Source: Actinomadura sp. KC216 (GTDB lineage Bacteria > Actinomycetota > Actinomycetes > Streptosporangiales > Streptosporangiaceae). From it: a stretch of 64,000 nt of DNA. The stretch is from contig NZ_SMJX01000005.1 of assembly GCF_004348535.1 (NCBI RefSeq), positions 1 through 64,000 of the forward strand. The letters run 5' to 3'. Position 1 is the first letter of the stretch, and every line of letters begins with the position of its first letter. This document shows, in pieces, positions 23,527-32,318 of the stretch. The translations under genes and the position numbers were made by a program. Below the pieces are notes generated by a model. That model saw only the letters and a program-made list of their open reading frames with translations. It was not told where the DNA came from and did not search any database.

Positions 23527-24960
23527 CTATTCGATGGTGATCGTTCTGGTCGTGCGGGCGGCGGGGGAGCCGGTGCAGTGGGGGGTCTGGCCGGTGAAGA
23601 CGAAGGCGGTGGTGCAGCCCTCGTCGTCGGTGACGGTGAGGGTGGCCCGGTAGGTGCCGGGGCGGCGGTAGGCGTGGGTGGGGTGCGGGCCGCCGTCCGG
23701 GAGTGCGGTGCCGTCGCCGAAGGTCCAGTCGTAGCGGGCGACCGTGCCATCGGGGTCGGCGGAGGCGGTGGCGTCGAAGCGGGCCGTGCGGCCGGTGACG
23801 GTGCTCTGGAAGGCCGCCTTCGGGCCCTGGTTCGGTGGGACGGCGACACCCTGGAACGTGGGGTTGCTGCCGCCGGTCGGGAAGGGCGAGCCCGCGAGCT
23901 GGGTCAGCACGCCGGTCTTGCCGATGTCGAAGGCCGTCAGGTCGTGGGTCTCGAAGTTGCCCACGTAGAGGTTGCGGCCGTCCCGGCTGGGGGTGATTCC
24001 CACGGACGCCCCTGCCGATTCAAAGGGCGACCCTGGGACGGGTTGCAGCGAACCGTCCTTCCCTATCGAGAAGGCGGTGACGTTGCGCGTGACGGTGGTG
24101 TCGTGGTTCGGGCTGGTGACGTAGAGGTGGCGGCCGTCCGGCGTGACCGCCGCGTCCTCGGGGAAGACGGCGGTGGGGAACGGCGAGCCGGGGACGGACG
24201 ACAGGCTCCTGTCCCGGGCGATGCGGTAGCCGTAGACGACGTCCGATCCGGTGCTCGCGATGTAGATGAACCGGCCGTCCGGGGTGATGTCGGAGCCGTT
24301 CCCACCGGAGCCGACCGGGACCGTCGGCAGGTCGGTGGGACGGAGGCCGCCGTCGCGGTCGACGGCGAACACGACCAGCTCGTCCGCGCGTCCCTTGACG
24401 GGGAGCCCGTGGCTGACGAAGACGAAGCGTCCGTCCGCCGAGGCCGATACGGTTCGCGGTTCGGTGGCCCCGGTGGGCAACGGCGTGCCGATCAGGTGGG
24501 GTATTCCGTTCGCGTCGATGGACAGGGCCGACACCGTGCCGGAATTGAGGTTCGCGGTGTAGAGCGTCTTGCCGTTCGGGGCGATGGCGATGCCGAACGG
24601 TTCCTGCCCGCCGGTCGGGGCCGGAGCGCCCAAGGGGGCGAGTTCGCCGCGGTCGCTGACCGTGTACCCGGAGACCGTATTGTCGCCGCCATTCGCCGTG
24701 TAGGCCCGGCGCCCGTCGGGTGTGAAGACGAAACCGCGAGGCCGGACGCCGGTCGCCACGCGGTCGCCGATCCGGGTGGGCCGCCCTGCGGAGTCGAGCG
24801 TGAAAGTAGTGATGTCGTTGGAGAACAGATGCAGCACGTAGAGCGCGTTCCGGCGGCTCGGCGGCTCGGCGCGCGTTTCCGCCGACGCGGAGGACTGGAC
24901 CATCGGCGCCACCAGGACGGCGCTGAGTAAGCAACCTAAGACGCGACTTCGACCTTTCAT
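23527..24960 (-). CDS. secreted beta-propeller (YncE/lactonase-like) protein with PKD domain
   Basis: 477 residues. A signal peptide is clear (MKGRSRVLGCLLSAVLVAPMV, cleaved near SASA-ET). Residues 38-380 contain seven or so repeats of the type FTPDGRRAYTANGGDNTVSGY, IAPNGKTLYTANLNSGTVSAL, ITPDGRFIYIASTGSDVVYGY and VTPDGRHLYVTSPNHDTTV, the pattern of YVTN/lactonase-type seven-bladed propellers. A PKD domain (about 385-455) has the typical ATASADPDGTVARYDWTFGDG. Two cysteines near the end may form a disulphide. Extracellular function unknown; lactonase activity is not implied by the fold alone. It is convergent with the toxin-like gene. Confidence 0.85.
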   Translation of the reverse strand: MKGRSRVLGCLLSAVLVAPMVQSSASAETRAEPPSRRNALYVLHLFSNDITTFTLDSAGRPTRIGDRVATGVRPRGFVFTPDGRRAYTANGGDNTVSGYTVSDRGELAPLGAPAPTGGQEPFGIAIAPNGKTLYTANLNSGTVSALSIDANGIPHLIGTPLPTGATEPRTVSASADGRFVFVSHGLPVKGRADELVVFAVDRDGGLRPTDLPTVPVGSGGNGSDITPDGRFIYIASTGSDVVYGYRIARDRSLSSVPGSPFPTAVFPEDAAVTPDGRHLYVTSPNHDTTVTRNVTAFSIGKDGSLQPVPGSPFESAGASVGITPSRDGRNLYVGNFETHDLTAFDIGKTGVLTQLAGSPFPTGGSNPTFQGVAVPPNQGPKAAFQSTVTGRTARFDATASADPDGTVARYDWTFGDGTALPDGGPHPTHAYRRPGTYRATLTVTDDEGCTTAFVFTGQTPHCTGSPAARTTRTITIE

Positions 24961-25103
24961 CGACTGACCTTCTTCCCGTCGCCATCTGCCTGACTTTGTT
25001 GGTGGTCACGGAAAGCGGGGTGCCCCGGTTCAATCCCGGTCGAGTTCGGTCTACGTGAGGACGGTGGTGCGGTGGTGATGGGTGGTGATCTCGGCGCAGG
25101 ACG

Positions 25104-25451
25104 TCAGCCCGATACCTGAGGCCCTGTGGATCCGTGCGCCGCGAAGAATTCCTCGGCCGTGAGACCGAAGATCAAGTTGTCGTGGTAGCGGCCGGCGAAG
25201 AAGTCGTGCCGTCGCAACCGGCCTTCCAGAGTGGCGCCGAAGGCGAGCATGCCCGCTTGCGAGACCTCGTTGAAGTCGTGCACATAGGCTTGCGCCTTCT
25301 GGTAGCGGCGTTCGCCGAACATGTAGCCGAGGAGCAGTATTCCGGCCTCCCAGGCGTATCCCTTGCGCTGGTGCTCTGGAGCGACCGCCAGGCCCAGATA
25401 GAAGCGTCCCGCCACGGGATCGGCTTGGGTCGTGTTGATGCAGCCCACCAT
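25104..25451 (-). pseudogene. GNAT acetyltransferase, probably 5'-truncated
   Basis: The 115 residues from the ATG at 25451 begin in the middle of a RimJ-like GNAT domain: VGCINTT, then LGLAVAPEHQRKGYAWEAGILLLGYMF (the acetyl-CoA-binding motif A) and NEVSQAGMLAFGATLEGRLR. In the same frame upstream, codons encode NFLLAITDRQHGG, which is the preceding beta strand of the fold, but the frame runs to a stop at 25605-25607 with no ATG, GTG or TTG. The first half of a normal 170-190-residue protein is missing. I read it as a decayed gene; a rare start codon could still give a short protein. Confidence 0.6.
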
Positions 25452-25614
25452 CCCGCCGTGCTGCCGATCGGTGATCGCCAGGAGGAAGTTGTCTGACTCG
25501 ACGGCGCGCAGGCCGGCCCGGAGCGACGGCGGCGTTGCGGCCGACCGGGCGCGAACGCGATCCCGATGGCCGCCGGGGATGCCGAAATGCCGGTTAGGGG
25601 CGCATTATGGGATC

Positions 25615-25785
25615 ATGAGCGATGCTGAGCGGGCGCAAGAGCGTGGGGCGGATCGGTGGCGCAGCCTTCCTCCGCGCATCCGGCTGGAGGACACGATGGC
25701 CGGGCAGGAGGTTCCGCCCAAGCCGCAGGTGATCGCGGATCCGAGCAGCGTGCAGGTCGACGAGGCCACCCGCTACCCGGCCTGA
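25615..25785 (+). CDS. small hypothetical protein (56 aa)
   Basis: 56 residues with a compact motif RWRSLPPRIRLEDTMAGQEVPPKPQ that looks like conserved short actinomycete proteins, but I cannot name the family. The ATG is at 25615 with no strong ribosome-binding site. Its frame also runs upstream over the GNAT remnant on the opposite strand; that part is not coding. Confidence 0.4.
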   Translation: MSDAERAQERGADRWRSLPPRIRLEDTMAGQEVPPKPQVIADPSSVQVDEATRYPA

Positions 25786-25880
25786 CCAGGGCTTCCACAC
25801 GTCCCGGCGTCCGGCGTTCCGGTGGGATCTTCAACTGGGGATGACGTCAGGTTTGCGACGCGATCGGTACCGTCAGATAG

Positions 25881-26507
25881 GTGTTTGGCCAGCGTAAGAC
25901 GTGTGTCCAGGTGCTCAGGGGCCGGACGAACGACGCGGCGCGCCTGTGCGAGGCGGCCGAACGCTGGCACCGGGAGGTCGCCCCCGGAGCCCGGGGATGG
26001 CTGGGCAGCACCGGCGGGGTGACCGAGGACGGCGTCTACTTCAACCTGATGCGCTTCGACTCCCCGCGGGCGGCCCACCGCAACGACCGGCGGCGCATGC
26101 AGGGACAGTGGTGGGACCAGGTCGCCGACCTGTTCGAGGGTGAGGTCACCCTCGAGGAGTCCACCGACGTGGAGACGTTCGGACGCGGCGGCTCGGACGA
26201 CGCGGGATTCGTCCAGATCCTGCGGACCCATATCCGCGACCGGGAGGCGGTGCGCCCGCACGTGCCCGAGGAGTTCCAGCGGACGCTGACGCGGCTGCGG
26301 CCCGACATGATCGGCGGCATGTTCTGCGTCCACCCCGACGGCACCTGCACCGGCGTGGCCTACTTCACCTCCCTCGAAGCCGCCCGCGAGGGCGAGCGAA
26401 CGGAGATGCCGCCCGACTACAAAGCCTGGCGTGACGAACAGATGACGCATTTCGACCAGGAAGCCGTCTTCTACGACCTGCGCGATTTCTGGCTCCAATC
26501 CCCGTGA
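25881..26507 (+). CDS. hypothetical protein, antibiotic-monooxygenase-like fold
   Basis: 208 residues from a GTG start. Two similar halves can be seen. The first has VQVLRGRTNDAARLCEAAERWHREV and GVYFNLMRFDSPRAAHRN; the second has FVQILRTHIRDREAVR, CTGVAYFTSLEAAREGE and a C-terminal DLRDFWLQSP. The alternation of strand, helix and aromatic turns resembles ferredoxin-like dimeric alpha+beta-barrel proteins. No catalytic residues are identifiable. The Shine-Dalgarno is weak. It stands alone between the small ORF and a membrane gene. Confidence 0.65.
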   Translation: MFGQRKTCVQVLRGRTNDAARLCEAAERWHREVAPGARGWLGSTGGVTEDGVYFNLMRFDSPRAAHRNDRRRMQGQWWDQVADLFEGEVTLEESTDVETFGRGGSDDAGFVQILRTHIRDREAVRPHVPEEFQRTLTRLRPDMIGGMFCVHPDGTCTGVAYFTSLEAAREGERTEMPPDYKAWRDEQMTHFDQEAVFYDLRDFWLQSP

Positions 26508-26614
26508 CACCTCAGACGTCCAGGCCCACGTCGAGCGAGTGGGAGAGCAAAATGACGGAGGCGACTCCGACCCCGGCGACCATCGCCGGCACGCGGCAGG
26601 TGTGCGGCGACGGC

Positions 26615-26884
26615 CTAGACCAGTAGGCGGATCAGCGCCGCGGTCACCAGCGATAGTGCGACGCTCGCCGAGGCCCACGATTCGGTCCCCTTCTGCAAGG
26701 AACGCACCAGAAGGACGGCCGAGAGCGGCGCGGCGATCGCCGTGAGGGCGAGGCTCGCGTACCAGAGAAAGCCGTCGTGCGAAAGCATTCTCGCCCCGAA
26801 CGCAGCGAAGGCGATGAATGATGTCACCTCCCAGGCGGCTTCGGATACGCGCGCAGGTGAATTCGTGTCCGATTCTGCGTCCAT
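26615..26884 (-). CDS. small integral membrane protein
   Basis: 89 residues with an acidic N-terminal tail and three predicted membrane segments (VTSFIAFAAFGARML, LWYASLALTAIAAPLSAVLLV and SVALSLVTAALIRLLV). No family was recognised. The ATG is at 26884. It is divergent from the kinase gene at 27213 across a 328-bp region. Confidence 0.6.
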   Translation of the reverse strand: MDAESDTNSPARVSEAAWEVTSFIAFAAFGARMLSHDGFLWYASLALTAIAAPLSAVLLVRSLQKGTESWASASVALSLVTAALIRLLV

Positions 26885-27212
26885 TTGACGTCCTCGCTCG
26901 ATGGATGTGCCGATGTCCGGCGCGGGCTTCCCCCGGTCGCCGCCGTGCGGGCCGAGGCCGCCGGTCCCGGGATGCCCGGGCCGAGCGTTGTCGCGACCTC
27001 GACCGTGGCTCCGCGGATCTTCCGCCCTGATCAGGCCTTATCAGAGAAATTAATGGAGGCGGGAGCCCTGTGCCTCGTCCGTTGGAACGGGCCTGAACCA
27101 GACCGGGGTGGCGCGAAAGGTCCACCCACGGGTGGAGGTGCTCGGCCTTTTGCGGCCGATTTCTGTGGCCGGTCATTGACGGCGCCGAGATGATCAGGAT
27201 TAGAGTGAGGAA
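26885..27212. other. 328-bp regulatory gap
   Basis: No gene is supported here. It holds the 16-bp palindrome TCCACCCACGGGTGGA (27121-27136, 7-bp arms, 2-base centre) and, for the kinase gene, TTGACG (27176-27181) with TAGAGT (27201-27206). If these are the promoter, transcription would start at about the GTG at 27213, giving a leaderless mRNA. Confidence 0.4.
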
Positions 27213-29261
27213 GTGCTCTCGTTCAGCGAGTTGACACACCGTCGGCCACGGGCGAATGACGTTGTGCTGCCCCTGGTCCTTCTCACGGTCCAGCTCGTCG
27301 CGGGTCCGGGCCTGGCGGCGTTGCTCGAAGAGCCCGCCGGCGCGCGGGAACGGGTGCTCGGGCTGGTCGCCGGTGCGGTCGTGGCGTTGGCGTTGTGCCT
27401 GCGCCGGGAGCGTCCGGCCGCGGTGCTGGGCGTCGCGGTGGTGGCCGGGGCCGCGGTCGATCTGACGCTCCCGTCCTCCGCCGGAGCCCCCGTGCTCTGG
27501 GCGGCCGACCTCATGGCGCTGTACTCGCTGGCCGTGCACCGCCGGGCGCGGACCGCCGTCACCGGAGGCGCGCTGGCCGCCTCGGCCGCAGGTCTCGTCG
27601 CCGCGGTGAAGGCGGGCTCGCCGCTGGAGCTGCCGGCCGTCATCCTGATCACGGCCGTCTGCTACGCGGCCGTCATCGCCTTCGGCCGGCTGCGACGGCA
27701 GCGGGTGGGCTCGCGGCGACGGCTCGTCGAGCGGCTGGACGCGGCCGAGCGGGAACGCGTGTTGCTCGCCGCCGCCGAACGGGAGAGGCTGGCCCGCGAC
27801 CTGCACGATGTCGCCGGCCACCATCTCAGCGCCGTCACCGTGCACACGACGGCCGCCCTGCGCCTCGCGGACCGGCGGCCCGAGATGGTCGCCGAGTCCC
27901 TCGACGTCGCCGTCGGCATGGGACGGGAGGTGTTGGCAGCGCTCAACCGCCTGGTGGACGTGGTGGCCCGGCCGTCCGAGGGCGGGCCGTCCGAGAGCGG
28001 GCAGACCCTGAGCGGGCCGGCCGGGAACCCGCCGGACGCCGATCTGCCGGGACGCCTCGCGCCCTTGTGCGCGGGGCTCGTCCGCCTCGGCATCCCGGTG
28101 TCAGTGACCGTGTCGGGCGAATCTCGCGCGCTGCCGGGGGAGACGGTCGCCGCCGCTTACGGCATCGTCCAGGAGTCCCTCACGAACGCGATGCGTCACG
28201 CGAGGGGAGCACCGGTCACCGTTCACGTCGAGTACCGCACCGGTGTGCTCGACGTGCTCGTACGCAACGAAAAGGGCGAAGGCCGGAACGATGATGCGGA
28301 ACCGGGCGGGGGCCGCGGGGTCGAGGGCATGCGGAGCCGCGTGGCGGAGGTCGGTGGCACGTTGCGGGCCGGGCCCGCTGCGGCCGGTGGCTGGTCGGTC
28401 CATGCGACCCTCCCGACGCCGACCCCATCGCGCCGCCGCGAGTTCGGATGGCCTGAACTGGTGGACCTGACGGCGGTGGCCGTGTGCGCCGGACTGCCGC
28501 TGCTCGCGGTCACGTCGCCCGCCCCGCTCGTCCCGACCACTCCGCTCGGCTTGGCCGCCCTTTCCGGGCTGTTGTCGGCACATGCGCTCGCGCTGTGGTG
28601 GCGGCGGAGGGCGCCCGTGGCGACCCTGGCCGCCGTGGCCGGTGCCGACGTCCTCTGGGCCGGACTGACCCTGGCCGACATGATCCCCGTGAGCTGGCTG
28701 CTCTCGCTGGCGCTGGCGTGGACGGCCGAGGCGATCGCGGTGTACTCCCTGGCCGCCTACGGGCCGTCGGCGCGCGCAGGGCTGCCGGGTACGGCAGTGA
28801 CCGGCGCGGTGGGCGGTCTGCTCGCGGTGACGGCGCTCTCCACCGATCCGGCGGAGCAGCCGTTCACGGCGGTGGACGCCGTCGCCGGCTTCGCATTCTT
28901 CGGGATTCCCGTCGCGCTCGCGATGCTGGCCTTCTGGGGGTGGGGCGCCGCCGTCAAGTCCGGGCGAGGCCGGAGCCGAGCATGGGAGCGATCGATGGCC
29001 GAGTCGATGGCGGTGCGCACCGACCACATCGTGCGAGCCGAACGGTCCCAGGTCGCCGCCGGGCTGCGGGACGCGGTCTTCGAGCACACCGTCCGGTTCG
29101 TGCGGGCCGCCGAGGCGGCGCTGCGCGGCGGCCCGGCGGGCGAGCGGCGGGCGGCGCTGATCCTGGTGGCGGCCGAGGCGCGGGCCGCGCTGGCGGGCAT
29201 GCGGGAGCTGCTCGAGACGATGGAGAGGTCCATGGACGCGGCGACGGGAGCCCGGCCGTGA
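27213..29261 (+). CDS. NarL-type sensor histidine kinase with degenerate second half
   Basis: 682 residues, far longer than usual (about 400). The N-terminal module has about five membrane helices (20-165), a HisKA_3 helix ERERLARDLHDVAGHHLSAV with His198, and a HATPase domain with VQESLTNAMRHAR and GRGVEGMRSRV (about 270-400). A second membrane block (about 420-600) follows. It ends with ERSQVAAGLRDAVFEH, which aligns with a DHp helix but has Arg619 where the phosphoacceptor His should be, and no ATPase domain follows. I infer a duplicated, inactive sensor half. The stop overlaps the regulator gene (GTGA). Confidence 0.85.
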   Translation: MLSFSELTHRRPRANDVVLPLVLLTVQLVAGPGLAALLEEPAGARERVLGLVAGAVVALALCLRRERPAAVLGVAVVAGAAVDLTLPSSAGAPVLWAADLMALYSLAVHRRARTAVTGGALAASAAGLVAAVKAGSPLELPAVILITAVCYAAVIAFGRLRRQRVGSRRRLVERLDAAERERVLLAAAERERLARDLHDVAGHHLSAVTVHTTAALRLADRRPEMVAESLDVAVGMGREVLAALNRLVDVVARPSEGGPSESGQTLSGPAGNPPDADLPGRLAPLCAGLVRLGIPVSVTVSGESRALPGETVAAAYGIVQESLTNAMRHARGAPVTVHVEYRTGVLDVLVRNEKGEGRNDDAEPGGGRGVEGMRSRVAEVGGTLRAGPAAAGGWSVHATLPTPTPSRRREFGWPELVDLTAVAVCAGLPLLAVTSPAPLVPTTPLGLAALSGLLSAHALALWWRRRAPVATLAAVAGADVLWAGLTLADMIPVSWLLSLALAWTAEAIAVYSLAAYGPSARAGLPGTAVTGAVGGLLAVTALSTDPAEQPFTAVDAVAGFAFFGIPVALAMLAFWGWGAAVKSGRGRSRAWERSMAESMAVRTDHIVRAERSQVAAGLRDAVFEHTVRFVRAAEAALRGGPAGERRAALILVAAEARAALAGMRELLETMERSMDAATGARP

Positions 29262-29926
29262 CGATCCGCGTGCTCGTGGCCGACGATCAGCCCGTGGTCC
29301 GGATGGGATTCGCCGCGATCATCGACGAGGAGCCCGACCTGACGGTCGTCGGCCAGGCGGGCGACGGCGCCGAGGTCCTGCGGACGGTCGCGGACCGCCG
29401 TCCGGACGTCGTCCTCATGGACATCCGGATGCCCGGCATGGACGGCCTGGAGGCCACCCGTCGGCTGGCCGAGGCGGCGCCCTCGGCCCGGGTGCTGGTG
29501 CTCACGACGTTCCGGCGCGACGAATACGTGTTCGGCGCCCTCCGCGCCGGTGCTTCCGGCTTCCTGCTCAAGGACTGCGAACCGCAAGAACTCCTGGACG
29601 CGATCCGTATCGTGGCGGGCGGCGAGGGCATGCTCGCCCCGGCGGTGACCCGGCAGCTCATCGACGCGTTCGTCGCGGGGGAGGTCGGCGCGCGCCCCCG
29701 TCCGGACGAGCGGCTCGGGCTCCTCACCGACCGGGAGATCGACGTTCTGCAGAGCGTCGCCCAGGGCCTCAACAACGCCGAGATCGCCGCCTCGCTCGGC
29801 ATCGGGACCGCGACGGTGAAGACCCACGTCAACGCGATCTTCGGCAAGCTCGGCCTCCGGGACCGGGTACAAGCCACGATCTTCGCCTACGACATGGGCC
29901 TCGCCACCCCCCGCCCCCAGACCTGA
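29258..29926 (+). CDS. NarL/LuxR-family response regulator
   Basis: 222 residues. The receiver domain has VADDQPVVRMG, Asp55 in VVLMDIRMPGMDGLEA, TTFRRDEYVF and LKDCEPQEL. The LuxR-type HTH (about 155-215) has LTDREIDVLQSVAQGLNNAEIA and GTATVKTHVNAIFGKLGLRDR. GTG start overlaps the kinase stop, so kinase and regulator are co-translated partners. The target genes are unknown. Confidence 0.92.
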   Translation: MTIRVLVADDQPVVRMGFAAIIDEEPDLTVVGQAGDGAEVLRTVADRRPDVVLMDIRMPGMDGLEATRRLAEAAPSARVLVLTTFRRDEYVFGALRAGASGFLLKDCEPQELLDAIRIVAGGEGMLAPAVTRQLIDAFVAGEVGARPRPDERLGLLTDREIDVLQSVAQGLNNAEIAASLGIGTATVKTHVNAIFGKLGLRDRVQATIFAYDMGLATPRPQT

Positions 29927-30195
29927 CGGCAAGAGCTTGCAAACCCACTAAACCGGCTTTACCTCGTGCTCGCCGTCCTGTCGCCAATCTGATACCTGCC
30001 GTGAATCTGGGGACTGGTCGGCGTTCTCCCAGCGCGGGCATGGGGCGGCATATGATCGAGTACGTCCTCGCAACGGTCTTACTTGGCTAGAATCTGCCTG
30101 TTAGGCGAGGCTTCCGCTAATTGTGAGCATCGTGTCGCGCTCCGTTTCCCGCGAGGAAGCCGCCCGGTCACCGTTTCGCCCTAAGGAGTCTGTGC
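29927..30195 (+). promoter_or_regulatory. promoter region of the surface-polymer operon
   Basis: 269 bases without a gene. They hold -10-like TATGAT (30051-30056) and TAGAAT (30088-30093), but neither has a convincing -35. The region is notably less GC-rich than the genes. A short GCAAGAGCTTGC palindrome (29929-29940) directly follows the regulator stop. Confidence 0.35.
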
Positions 30196-31302
30196 ATGCC
30201 CGTGGAATCTGATGGGCTCGTCCCCGCGGCGAGTCCCGTGATCGGGGAGGCGGAGATCGAGGCCGCGGTGCGTGTGCTGCGCAGCGGGCGGGTCGTCCAG
30301 GGGCCGGAGGTCGCGGCGTTCGAGGAGGAGTTCTCCGAGATCGTGGCGGGACGGCACTGCGTGGCGGTCAACTCGGGGACGTCGGCCCTGCACCTCGGCC
30401 TGCTCGCGCTGGACATCGGGCCCGGTGACGAGGTCATCGTGCCGTCGTTCACGTTCGCGGCCACCGCCAACGCGGTGCGTCTCGTGGGTGCCGAGCCGGT
30501 CTTCGTCGACATCGAGCCGGGCTCGTTCTGCATGGACCCGGACGCCGTCGCCGCCGCGATCGGGCCGCGGACCGCCGCGATCATGCCGGTGCACCTGTAC
30601 GGGCACCCGGCGGCCATGGAGCGCATCGGGCCGCTCGCGGAGCGGCACGGGCTCGCCATTGTCGAGGACGCCGCCCAGGCCCACGCCGCGTCCGTGAACG
30701 GGACACCGGCCGGTGCGCTGGGCACCGTCGGGTGCTTCAGCTTCTACCCGACGAAGAACATGCACGCCCTGGAAGGCGGCATGATCACCACCGCGGACGC
30801 GGACACGGCGCGGATGCTGCGGCTGCTGCGCAACCAGGGCATGGAGCAGCGGTACGCCAACGAGGTCGTCGGCGCGAACATGCGGCTCACCGATGTCGCC
30901 GCGGCGGTCGGGCGCGAGCAGCTCAAGAAGCTGGCCGGGTGGACGGAGCGGCGCCGCGCGAACGCCGCGTTCCTCGACGCGAAGATCACCGCCGCGGTCA
31001 CGCCGCCGGTCGCGGAGGGCGCGAAGCACGTCTACCACCAGTACACGGTCCGGGTGGCGGACCGGGACGCCGTCCAGCGGCACCTGGACGAGCGGAAGAT
31101 CGGCAGCGCCGTATACTACCCGACGCCCGTCCACCGGCTGAAGCCGTTCCTGAAGGACGGCGCCCCCGATCCGCGCTGGGACCTGCCCGAGACCGAGCGC
31201 GCGGCGCGCGAGGTGCTGTCGCTGCCGGTGCATCCCACGCTCGGCGAGGACGACCTCGCCCGGGTCGCCGACGCCGTCAACGAGACCGGGAACGCGTCGT
31301 GA
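30196..31302 (+). CDS. wbpE: DegT/DnrJ/EryC1/StrS aminotransferase (WbpE-like)
   Basis: 368 residues, PLP-dependent sugar aminotransferase. Seen: substrate loop VNSGTSALHLGL (58-69), PSFTFAATANAV, Asp158 in VEDAAQAHAA, catalytic Lys187 in FSFYPTKNMHALEGG. Together with the neighbouring dehydrogenases, acetyltransferase and 2-epimerase, the best fit is the step that transaminates the UDP-3-keto-GlcNAcA intermediate to UDP-GlcNAc3NA (WbpE-type). The assignment depends on the set of partners, not on a motif unique to WbpE. The next gene begins on its stop (GTGA). Confidence 0.82.
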   Translation: MPVESDGLVPAASPVIGEAEIEAAVRVLRSGRVVQGPEVAAFEEEFSEIVAGRHCVAVNSGTSALHLGLLALDIGPGDEVIVPSFTFAATANAVRLVGAEPVFVDIEPGSFCMDPDAVAAAIGPRTAAIMPVHLYGHPAAMERIGPLAERHGLAIVEDAAQAHAASVNGTPAGALGTVGCFSFYPTKNMHALEGGMITTADADTARMLRLLRNQGMEQRYANEVVGANMRLTDVAAAVGREQLKKLAGWTERRRANAAFLDAKITAAVTPPVAEGAKHVYHQYTVRVADRDAVQRHLDERKIGSAVYYPTPVHRLKPFLKDGAPDPRWDLPETERAAREVLSLPVHPTLGEDDLARVADAVNETGNAS

Positions 31303-32318
31303 CCGCGCTGCGGGCGGGCCTGATCGGGCTCGGGGTGATGGGACGCAACCACGCGCGCGTCCTGGCCGGTCTGGAGGGTGTCGACCTCGTCGGCGTCGTC
31401 GACCCGGCGGGGCGGCCGGACGGCGCCCCGCACGGCGTCCCGATGCTGGCGTCCCTCTCGGACCTGCTCGACCTCGGCATCGACTACGCGGTGGTGGCGT
31501 GCCCGACCGCGCTGCACGAGGAGATGGGGGTCGAGCTGGCGGAGGCCGGTGTCGGCGCGCTGATCGAGAAGCCGCTCGCCGAGTCGGTGGAGGCGGCGGA
31601 GCGGCTGGTGAAGTCGTTCGAGTCGCGCGGGCTGGTCGCCGGGGTCGGGCACATCGAGCGCTACAACCCGGCGCTGCAGAGCATGCGGGCGCGGCTGGAG
31701 GCGGGCGAGCTCGGCGACGTGTTCCAGGTCGTCACGCGGCGGCAGGGGCCGTTCCCGCACCGCATCGCCGACGTCGGCGTCGTCAAGGACCTCGCCACCC
31801 ACGACATCGACCTGACCGGGTGGGTGACCGGCCAGGACTACGTGTCCATCTGCGCGCACACGGTCGCGCGCAGCGGCCGCCCGCACGAGGACATGGTCGC
31901 GGCCGTCGGGCGGCTGAGCGACGGCAGCATGGTCAACCACCTGGTGAACTGGCTCAGCCCGCTCAAGGAGCGCACGACGGTCGTCACCGGTGAGCGCGGC
32001 TGCTTCGTCGCCGACACCCTCACCGCCGACCTGACGTTCTACGCGAACGGGGAGCTGAGCACCGAATGGGAGGCGCTGCGGGCGTTCCGCGGCGTCTCCG
32101 AGGGCGACATGATCCGGTACGCGATCCCGAAGCGGGAGCCGCTGCTGGTGGAGCACGAACGGTTCCGCGACGCCTTCAAGGCGGGCGGCGAAGGCGGGGA
32201 CATCGTGACGTTGCGGCAGGGGCTGCGGACGGTCGAGGTCTCGGCCGCCGTCCTGGAGTCGGCGAGGCTCGGCGAGACGGTCTCGCTCCAACCTTCAGGG
32301 GTGCTAGGTGCCATCTGA
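31299..32318 (+). CDS. wbpB: Gfo/Idh/MocA oxidoreductase (WbpB-like)
   Basis: 339 residues. N-terminal Rossmann domain with AGLIGLGVMGRNHARVL, then Glu90-Lys91-Pro92 (EKPLAESVEAAE), GHIERYNPAL and the characteristic DLATHDIDLTGW segment of UDP-GlcNAcA 3-dehydrogenases of the WbpB/WlbA type. It would oxidise the 3-position of UDP-GlcNAcA before the aminotransferase acts. The GTG overlaps the aminotransferase stop, so the two enzymes that act consecutively are co-translated. The neighbouring glycosyltransferase overlaps its 3' end by 11 bp. Confidence 0.82.
   Translation: MTALRAGLIGLGVMGRNHARVLAGLEGVDLVGVVDPAGRPDGAPHGVPMLASLSDLLDLGIDYAVVACPTALHEEMGVELAEAGVGALIEKPLAESVEAAERLVKSFESRGLVAGVGHIERYNPALQSMRARLEAGELGDVFQVVTRRQGPFPHRIADVGVVKDLATHDIDLTGWVTGQDYVSICAHTVARSGRPHEDMVAAVGRLSDGSMVNHLVNWLSPLKERTTVVTGERGCFVADTLTADLTFYANGELSTEWEALRAFRGVSEGDMIRYAIPKREPLLVEHERFRDAFKAGGEGGDIVTLRQGLRTVEVSAAVLESARLGETVSLQPSGVLGAI

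Noticed and set aside
25017..25045. tRNA T-arm-like sequence (TTCAATC loop with flanking CCGG/CCGG)
   Set aside because: Only a 4-bp stem with a mismatch and no acceptor, anticodon or D arm nearby; no matching copy elsewhere to support an attachment site.
26885..27193. 102-codon plus-strand frame in the gap before the kinase
   Set aside because: No motif, no ribosome-binding site, and it overlaps the likely promoter; composition is not protein-like.
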